Shown here: positions 52,130-57,394 of the stretch, piece after piece
How the letters are laid out: the number at the start of each line of letters is the position of its first letter
Numbering within the stretch: position 1 is the first letter of the stretch
Source: Wenzhouxiangellaceae bacterium
GTDB taxonomy: Bacteria > Pseudomonadota > Gammaproteobacteria > Xanthomonadales > Wenzhouxiangellaceae
DNA: 57,394 nt
Direction of reading: 5' to 3'
NCBI GenBank assembly: GCA_007695005.1
Contig: REEQ01000077.1
Span: forward strand, 1 to 57,394
The notes under the pieces: generated by a model
Databases searched by the model: none
What the model was told of the DNA's origin: nothing
Seen by the model: only the letters and a program-made list of their open reading frames with translations
Program-made: the position numbers and the translations under genes

Positions 52130-53509
52130 TCAAGAATAGCCAGTCCATACCGCGACCATCAGGGCCAGGGCGCCGACGGCGAGCAGTTTCAGTATCAGCG
52201 GGAAGATGAATCGAAACCAGCGGTCGTATGGGATCCCGGCCAGCCCGATGATGCCCATCAGTACCGGATTGGTCGGCACAATCATGTTCATGAAGCCGTC
52301 GCCGAACTGAAATGCGAGCACGGCCACCTGGCGGCTGACGCCGACCAGATCGCCAATCGGAGCCATCAGAGGCATGGTAACGAAGGCCTGACCACTGCCT
52401 GAGGGGATGAACAGGTTCAGTACGCTCTGAATGAACAACATGCCAACCGCAGACAGCCAGGCGGGTACCAACGACAGCGGCGTGGCCATGGCGTTGACAA
52501 TGGTATGCAGAACCAGTCCATCCTCCAGCAGCAGGGCGATGGAGCGTGCAAAGCCGATCAGTATGGCCGTTCCGGCCAGTTCGGCAGCACCGCGGGTGAA
52601 GGTTTCGGCAAGCATGTCCAGGCGCAAGCCACCCAGCAGGCCGGCAACGATGCTCAGGCCCAGAAATACCGCGCCCAGCTCAACCAGGTACCACTCGTAG
52701 CGGGCTATACCGACGACCAGTACCACCAGGGCGAGCAGGGTCGCCAGCAGTACCAGCGATCGGCGCAGATCCAGCGGTGGCGGCGTGGTCGCTTGCGGCG
52801 GCTGTGCGGCAGGCACATCGGCAACCAGGCTGGCAGCAGGGTCTTTCCGTACCCGCCTTGAATAAGCCCAAACGTGGTGAAAACCGACCGCGAAGAATGG
52901 TGCCCAGAGCAAAAGACGGTAGCCCATGCCCGAGCCAGGCTGCAGCTCAGCCACTTCCTGAGCGACCAGCAGGGTAAAAGGGTTGATCACGGCGACTCCG
53001 TAACCAATCCCGTAGCCGACCACCATGATGCCGATGGCGGTCACGGTGTCCATCCGCATCGCCACGCACAAGGCAATCAGGATGGCGGCAAAAGGTATGT
53101 ATTCCTCGGCCATGCCCAGGGTCGCCGAGGCGACACCAAAAGACGCCATGCCGATGAAAATCAACAGCCCCGGGGCATGGGAAAAACGTTCGATGACCCG
53201 TCCCAGCAGGGCATCAATCGCGCCAGTCTGCCTGATAACGGCCAGCGCGCCGCCAATGATCAGGACAAAGAAGATGATGCCCTGGGCATCGGCCAGCGCC
53301 CGCGGAATCACGGTCAGCAAGGCCCAGGGTGGCAGGCGCGGAGCTTCTTCGATGACGGCATAGGTGTCGGGCACAACCATTTCTCTCCCAGCCTCATTAG
53401 GCTCGGATTGAAACTCTCCAGCCGGCAGTACCCAGGTCAGGATCAGCGCCACGACCATCATGGCAAACATCAGGACCAGGGTGTGGGGAACGCGAAAACG
53501 GCTGGACAT
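52130..53509 (-). CDS. YfcC/DcuC-superfamily integral membrane carrier, copy 2
   Basis: About 459 residues from the ATG at 53509, which gives MSSRFRVPHTLVLMFAMMVV; earlier starts add unrelated sequence. It is a paralogue of the carrier at 15751-17127: similar length, same opening, GMAEEYIPFAAIL, and an almost identical late block LNLFIPSGSGQAFVTMPLMA followed by QFGDGFMNMIVPTNPVLMG. Both are DcuC-superfamily anion carriers of unknown substrate. It lies alone on the minus strand between prs and the cyclic-nucleotide-binding gene. Confidence 0.88.
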   Translation of the reverse strand: MSSRFRVPHTLVLMFAMMVVALILTWVLPAGEFQSEPNEAGREMVVPDTYAVIEEAPRLPPWALLTVIPRALADAQGIIFFVLIIGGALAVIRQTGAIDALLGRVIERFSHAPGLLIFIGMASFGVASATLGMAEEYIPFAAILIALCVAMRMDTVTAIGIMVVGYGIGYGVAVINPFTLLVAQEVAELQPGSGMGYRLLLWAPFFAVGFHHVWAYSRRVRKDPAASLVADVPAAQPPQATTPPPLDLRRSLVLLATLLALVVLVVGIARYEWYLVELGAVFLGLSIVAGLLGGLRLDMLAETFTRGAAELAGTAILIGFARSIALLLEDGLVLHTIVNAMATPLSLVPAWLSAVGMLFIQSVLNLFIPSGSGQAFVTMPLMAPIGDLVGVSRQVAVLAFQFGDGFMNMIVPTNPVLMGIIGLAGIPYDRWFRFIFPLILKLLAVGALALMVAVWTGYS

Positions 53510-53699
53510 GCCAGAAAGACTCCCTCGGTTGATCGGCAACAGGCGCCGTTCGGCGCTGTCGCCCAGTATACCGGCCTCGGCGACGCAGTCGGCTGCCCAC
53601 CGACTCGGTGCGCGGCTTTTGTCACGGTCGCGACAAGCGCCGTTGAACTGGAACATGCTATCGTTTTGTTTTTGTGAATCCTCATTTTGGAGTGGATCA

Positions 53700-54173
53700 A
53701 TGAACGCTGAAAAGATCCGGGAATTTCTTGCTGCTCAGCCGCTGTTTGCCGATCTGGAAGAAGCCCAGCTGGACTTCCTGGTCAGCCAGGCAGCTGAGTC
53801 GAGCTTTGAAGATGGGCATGTGCTGAGTCGGCACGGCGAGGCGGCCGATCGCTTTTATCTGGTTCTGGAAGGTGAGGTCAGCGTTCATGTTCCGGCCATT
53901 GCCGGGCCGACGCTGGAGGTAACCCGGCTCGGTGTCGGCCAGATTTTCGGCTGGTCCTGGCTGATCGAGCCATATCGCTGGCATTTCAGTGCCCGCACGG
54001 TCGGTTCCAGTCGCCTGCTGGAGTTTGATGGCCGCGCCATTCTCGCCCGCTGCGAACAGGATCCTGCATTTGGCTACGCCTTGTTCAAGCGTTTCTCAGC
54101 GCTGATGGGGCAGCGACTGGAAGCTGCCCAGCGCAAGATGATGGATCAGTGGAACCCGCCCGGCTTCGCCTGA
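53700..54173 (+). CDS. Stand-alone cyclic-nucleotide-binding-domain protein
   Basis: A 157-residue protein; TTGGAG eight to thirteen bases before the ATG at 53700 fixes the start. Residues about 15-130 are a Crp-type cyclic-nucleotide-binding beta-roll: FADLEEAQLDFLVSQA, SRHGEAADRFYLVLEGEV and GVGQIFGWSWLIEPYRW. There is no HTH DNA-binding domain or effector enzyme. The phosphate-binding cassette region (IFGWSWLIEPYRW) does not match the canonical GE...RAA pattern, so ligand type is uncertain. It may be a sensor or adaptor. Its stop is 12 bases from the convergent PLP enzyme. Confidence 0.85.
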   Translation: MNAEKIREFLAAQPLFADLEEAQLDFLVSQAAESSFEDGHVLSRHGEAADRFYLVLEGEVSVHVPAIAGPTLEVTRLGVGQIFGWSWLIEPYRWHFSARTVGSSRLLEFDGRAILARCEQDPAFGYALFKRFSALMGQRLEAAQRKMMDQWNPPGFA

Positions 54174-54185
54174 GCGGGTCATTGC

Positions 54186-55373
54186 TCAGGCGGCCCTGGC
54201 CGCTGCCTTGACACTGGCCAGCGCCTGGTCAAGATCGTTCCACAGCAAGTCCGGGTCTTCCAGTCCGGCAGACAGGCGCAGCAGGCCGCCGCCAATGCCA
54301 AAACGCTCGCGGTTGTCGGCCTCGACGACCCGGTGAGTGAGGCCGGCCGGGTGTTGTATCAGGGTATCTACCGAGCCAAGGCTCACTGCAGGCGTAATCA
54401 GGCGCAGCGCTTCCAGTACTTGCGCGGCGGCCGCGTGCCCGCCATGCACCTCGAAGGCCAGCAGGCTGCCAGGGCCCGCCATCTGGCGTTGCAAGATGTC
54501 AGCACCGGCCTGGCCGGGCAGGCCGGGATAGTGCACGGCTGCAATCCGGGAATCGGCGGCCAGGCGTGCGGCCAGTGCGCCTGCGACCTGCTGCGCGCGT
54601 TCGACTCTGAGCTTGAGGGTTGGCAGTGAACGGTGCAGCAGATAGGCCGCCCAGGGATGCAGCAGGGCGCCTGTCGCGACCCGTACCTGGCGCAGATCCC
54701 TGGCCAGATTTTCCGAACAGGCGATGACGCCGGCGATGACATCACCGTGGCCGCCCAGAAACTTGGTGGCTGAATGCAGCACGATGGATGCACCGTGGCG
54801 TAGTGGCTGCTGCAGCACTGGCGTGGCAAAGGTGGAATCGACCAGAACCGGTACTGCTCCGGCCTGCTTGACTACCGCGGCGATGTCGACCAGTTGCAGG
54901 GTCGGGTTGGCAGGCGTTTCGATCATGACCAACGCCGTGTCCTCGCGGATCACTGCGGCCACCTCGTCCGCTGCCACCCAGCTGACCTCATTGCCCAACA
55001 GGCCCGAGCAAAGCAAGTGGTCGCTGGTGCCGTAGACCGGGCGTACGGCCACGATGTGCTTGCCCCTTTTGCTGACGGCCAGCAGGCAGGCGGTCAGCGC
55101 CGCCATGCCGGAGCTGAAGGCCACTGCCGCTTCGGCGCCCTCGACCTGGGCGATGGCTCGTTCCCAGCGATCCACGGTGGGATTGAACAGGCGTGCATAG
55201 ACCGGGTTGTCGGCCGAACCGTGGCCTGCAACCAGACGATCGAGGCTGGCCGTGCCGCTTTCCAGTCCATCGAGCGGATAAGTGGTCGAAAGGTCGACCG
55301 GCAGGGCATGAACGCCCAGTTCGCGCAGCTGTTCGCGGCCAGCATGAACGAGGTCGGTATGGCAGAGAGTCAT
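54186..55373 (-). CDS. PLP-dependent sulfur-amino-acid enzyme (Cys/Met metabolism family)
   Basis: A 395-residue fold-type I enzyme of the cystathionine gamma-synthase/methionine gamma-lyase family. The PLP lysine is seen in LHSATKFLGGHGDVIAG near residue 205, the cofactor aspartate in VLVDSTFATPVLQQPL, and the tyrosine block in RPVYGTSDHLLCSG near 110. At the place where methionine gamma-lyases have the active-site cysteine two residues after the tyrosine, this protein has threonine (YGT), which argues against a strict methionine gamma-lyase. Cystathionine synthase, lyase or O-acylhomoserine sulfhydrylase are options. It diverges from an Lrp regulator across an 80-base AT-rich region. Confidence 0.87.
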   Translation of the reverse strand: MTLCHTDLVHAGREQLRELGVHALPVDLSTTYPLDGLESGTASLDRLVAGHGSADNPVYARLFNPTVDRWERAIAQVEGAEAAVAFSSGMAALTACLLAVSKRGKHIVAVRPVYGTSDHLLCSGLLGNEVSWVAADEVAAVIREDTALVMIETPANPTLQLVDIAAVVKQAGAVPVLVDSTFATPVLQQPLRHGASIVLHSATKFLGGHGDVIAGVIACSENLARDLRQVRVATGALLHPWAAYLLHRSLPTLKLRVERAQQVAGALAARLAADSRIAAVHYPGLPGQAGADILQRQMAGPGSLLAFEVHGGHAAAAQVLEALRLITPAVSLGSVDTLIQHPAGLTHRVVEADNRERFGIGGGLLRLSAGLEDPDLLWNDLDQALASVKAAARAA

Positions 55374-55453
55374 CGCATCATCCTGTTCGGTTGTATGGTT
55401 TTATTTTAGAATGATGTTTCCTCTGCTAGATAAAGAGTGAATTAAATTCGGCC
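55374..55453. promoter_or_regulatory. AT-rich divergent regulatory region between PLP enzyme and Lrp gene
   Basis: The 80 bases between the two start codons are distinctly AT-rich in a GC-rich window (GGTTTTATTTTAGAATGATG and TAGATAAAGAGTGAATTAAA). Such regions often hold binding sites for Lrp-type regulators, here presumably encoded by the adjacent gene. A TAGAAT hexamer on the + strand could be a -10 box. No exact operator was identified. Confidence 0.5.
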
Positions 55454-55942
55454 ATGAAGGCATTTCCCTCGCTGGATTCGATGGATATTCAGATCCTCCG
55501 GCTGCTCCGGAAGAATGCTCGGATTTCAAACAAGGAGTTGGCTGACAAGATCGGTCTTGCCCAGTCATCTTGCCTGGAGCGGGTCCGGCGACTGCGCCTG
55601 GCCCGGGTCCTGACCGGCTTCCATGCCGATGTTGATCCCGACGCCATCGGGATTGGTCTGCAGGCCATGGTTGCGGTGCGGCTGACTCGCCACTCGCGTG
55701 GCGAGGTCGAGTCCTTCCAGCGCCACCTTGAGGCCTTGCCGGAAGTCGTGACCATTTTTCATGTCGCCGGCGCCAACGATTACCTGGTCCATGTCGCGGT
55801 CCGAGACGCCTCGCACCTGCGCGAGCTGGCCTTGTCTGCCTTCACCGAGCGTCCGGAGGTCGCCCATATCGAAACCCAGCTGATCTTCCAGCACACTCGC
55901 AACCATGATCTGCCGCTGTATCTGCAGCTGGATGAGGAGTAA
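55454..55942 (+). CDS. Lrp/AsnC-family transcriptional regulator
   Basis: A 162-residue feast/famine regulator. An N-terminal helix-turn-helix (MDIQILRLLRKNARISNKEL, then GLAQSSCLERVRRLR) spans residues 5-60, and a ligand-binding RAM domain follows (QAMVAVRLTRHSRGEVESF and EVVTIFHVAGANDYLVHVAV). Lrp/AsnC proteins respond to amino acids. Divergent from the PLP sulfur-amino-acid enzyme, which it likely controls, as in the mdeR-mdeA arrangement of pseudomonads. The ligand is unknown. Confidence 0.93.
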   Translation: MKAFPSLDSMDIQILRLLRKNARISNKELADKIGLAQSSCLERVRRLRLARVLTGFHADVDPDAIGIGLQAMVAVRLTRHSRGEVESFQRHLEALPEVVTIFHVAGANDYLVHVAVRDASHLRELALSAFTERPEVAHIETQLIFQHTRNHDLPLYLQLDEE

Positions 55943-55951
55943 CTGTCCGGC

Positions 55952-56596
55952 TCAGGCGCGCGGGTTTCGTCGCCGCAGGAGGATCAGCTCCAGACCTGTT
56001 TTTGCCATGACCAGAAAGATGGCCATCATCTGCGGTGCCCCCATCAGGAATAGTACTGCAAGCCCAAGCATGAACAGCAGCTGGACCAGCACGACCCGAC
56101 CAAACAAGGCGCCCAGCAGCGGCCAGATGGTGATTTTCAGCCAGCGACAGGGGAGCAGCCACTCGCGCCAGAAACGCCAGCCCTGGTCCAGCAGCAAGAC
56201 GATGGCCGGCAACCACAGCCACTGACCGCTGGCCTGGCTTAGCAGTTGCTCCCAGAGTTCGGCCCAGTTCTCTTCAGCACCGTTGGCAGGCATGCTGGAA
56301 ATGACCATGATCCCCATCAGCTGGGAGGCGACGAAAGAAAACCATGCCAGCATGACCAACAGCATGGGGTACAGGCGAGCGAGCATGGCTCCCGGGCTCC
56401 AGGGAGGGCGCCAGTAAATTCGCAGCGCCAGAAAGAGCCCAATCACCAAACCCTCCAGCCACAGGACAAGCATTACCGCAAGCGGATCCCATGCCAGCAG
56501 GAGGATGCCGAAGATGGGCAGCAGGCCGGCCAGAACAACGCCGGCGGCGCTTTCCCTGCGACTCTCCGGAGGATCAGCCCGGCTTCGTTCAGGCAC
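55952..56596 (-). CDS. Integral membrane protein, possibly DUF6498-like
   Basis: About 214 residues from a GTG at 56596 that overlaps the end of the DUF4197-type gene by 8 bases; GGGAA lies about ten bases upstream. The frame continues further upstream but there it is antisense-like and shadows the other gene. Five to six hydrophobic helices are seen, starting GVVLAGLLPIFGILLLAW and LVLWLEGLVIGLFLALRI, the latter resembling the WWLEN-type opening of DUF6498 membrane proteins. Function unknown. Being overlapped with the lipoprotein gene, it is likely co-expressed. The assignment to DUF6498 is from memory of the pattern only. Confidence 0.65.
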   Translation of the reverse strand: MPERSRADPPESRRESAAGVVLAGLLPIFGILLLAWDPLAVMLVLWLEGLVIGLFLALRIYWRPPWSPGAMLARLYPMLLVMLAWFSFVASQLMGIMVISSMPANGAEENWAELWEQLLSQASGQWLWLPAIVLLLDQGWRFWREWLLPCRWLKITIWPLLGALFGRVVLVQLLFMLGLAVLFLMGAPQMMAIFLVMAKTGLELILLRRRNPRA

Positions 56597-57308
56597 CGCC
56601 AAACACTTCCCGCAGCAGCGCAGTGGTACGGGCCACCGGGTCGCGACGAATCCGCCGCTCTTCATCGGCCAGGGCCTGAAACAAGCCATCAAGGGCGCGC
56701 TCGGTGACGTAGTCCTCAAGGTCGAAGTCCAGCGGCCGCACCGCTGGCAGGCGATTCCAGCGTTGGGCCAGCTCTCGGTAGTGTTGATAGGCCTGGACCT
56801 GGTCGAGCGCATTGGCGACGACGGGCCGGTAGCGGTCGCGCAAGGTCGGGCCGGCAGCCTGGCGCAGGAAGCGGGTTGCCGCGTCATCGCCGCCGTTGAG
56901 AATCGCCCTGGCATCGCTGGGGCGCAGGCCGCGTATGACCTGGATGAAGACTGCGGCAGCTTCGGTCGCTGCCTTCTCGGCGGCTCGGTTCATTGCCAGT
57001 TCCAGCTCATCAATCTGGCGCGAAAAACCGATGCGGCGCAGCTGGCTTGCTGCCGGCTCGATGGCTTCCGGCAGGGGAATTCTGATTTCCGGGTCGGCAA
57101 AGTAGCCGTCAACGCGCCCGAGGCGAGTGACGGCGCGCTGACTGCCCAGCTCAAGCGCCTCCTTGAGGCCCGCCTCGATGCGCGCGTCAGAGCCTGAGCC
57201 CGTCACTTCGCCGGGCCAGTCACCGAGAGTGGCACAGGCCTGAAGCAGACCCAGCATGGTCAGCGTCACGACAAGCCTGTGTGGCATCAAAGGCGGGATG
57301 GTTGTCAT
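56589..57308 (-). CDS. DUF4197-type lipoprotein
   Basis: A 239-residue protein with a lipobox (LGLLQAC) after a short hydrophobic signal, so likely an outer- or inner-membrane lipoprotein. The remainder is helical: IEAGLKEALELGSQRAVTRL, GYFADPEIRIPLPEAIEPAA and AILNGGDDAATRFLRQAAGP are the recognised DUF4197 blocks. The function of the family is unknown. The ATG at 57308 was kept; an internal ATG at 57287 still keeps the lipobox. The remaining 86 bases of the window, 57309-57394, show no gene. Confidence 0.85.
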   Translation of the reverse strand: MTTIPPLMPHRLVVTLTMLGLLQACATLGDWPGEVTGSGSDARIEAGLKEALELGSQRAVTRLGRVDGYFADPEIRIPLPEAIEPAASQLRRIGFSRQIDELELAMNRAAEKAATEAAAVFIQVIRGLRPSDARAILNGGDDAATRFLRQAAGPTLRDRYRPVVANALDQVQAYQHYRELAQRWNRLPAVRPLDFDLEDYVTERALDGLFQALADEERRIRRDPVARTTALLREVFGGA

Positions 57309-57394
57309 CTCGATCGATTCCGTTAGTTAACCCGGCAGGTATGTAGATCACATTCAGGGTGCCAAGCAGGCCCCGAATCAAGGCGTCGCTCGCA

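Noticed and set aside
1-57394. CRISPR arrays, insertion sequences, prophage or integrase genes
   Set aside because: No regularly spaced identical repeats, transposase motifs, att-like duplications at the tRNA or phage-type genes were found on reading.

Overview
The window looks like chromosomal DNA from a GC-rich gammaproteobacterium. Indicators are the hemA-prfA block divergent from a TPR lipoprotein and lolB, a tRNA-Gln next to prs, a 180-kDa-type NAD-glutamate dehydrogenase, an LpxR-type outer-membrane lipid A deacylase, several c-di-GMP phosphodiesterase-type proteins and many lipoboxes. A relative of Xanthomonadales/Lysobacterales or Wenzhouxiangellaceae is my best guess, from gene content only. 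Coding density is very high: no gene-free stretch exceeds about 280 bases. I see no insertion sequence, prophage, integrase, CRISPR array, rRNA gene or replication origin.

Layout. 1-8246: acyl-CoA dehydrogenase, giant NAD-glutamate dehydrogenase, NAD kinase and a cytosolic-type 5'-nucleotidase, all on +. 8362-11697: exported TolB-propeller/amidohydrolase fusion, then a convergent hairpin and the minus-strand block rimO, a signal-less cobalamin-binding-type protein, an MFS carrier and a DksA-type zinc-finger protein. 15751-17973: YfcC-type carrier and a short-chain dehydrogenase. 18081-24330: FHA-EAL protein, LpxR-like protein, M13 metallopeptidase, HD-GYP protein and response regulator. 24505-27266: small coiled-coil protein, SLC13/TrkA-C permease and rhomboid protease. 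27268-33212: a two-gene minus-strand module of an FG-GAP/Ig-like-repeat exported protein and an autotransporter-type barrel. 33447-35831: exported BFN-PDZ fusion and a divergent sodium:solute symporter.

35906-39729: PspA-like, YqiJ-like and flotillin genes (membrane stress module) and a small ribbon-helix-helix-like protein. 39800-45627: cydA-cydB-cydD-cydC, a bd-type quinol oxidase with its ABC maturation exporter. 45721-48466: hemA-prfA-yjbQ. 48465-52023: TPR lipoprotein, lolB, tRNA-Gln and prs. 52130-57308: second YfcC-type carrier, cyclic-nucleotide-binding-domain protein, PLP sulfur-amino-acid enzyme divergent from an Lrp regulator, a membrane protein and a DUF4197-type lipoprotein.

Most of the window is core metabolism and envelope biology. 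The least explained parts are the overlapping FG-GAP/Ig-repeat and barrel pair, the exported BFN-PDZ fusion, the FHA-EAL fusion, and intergenic inverted-repeat elements that recur between convergent genes. ispE, usually between lolB and prs in gammaproteobacteria, is absent from that position, as are rplY and pth downstream of prs and prmC downstream of prfA. All calls come from reading motifs and protein similarity by eye; no database search was run.
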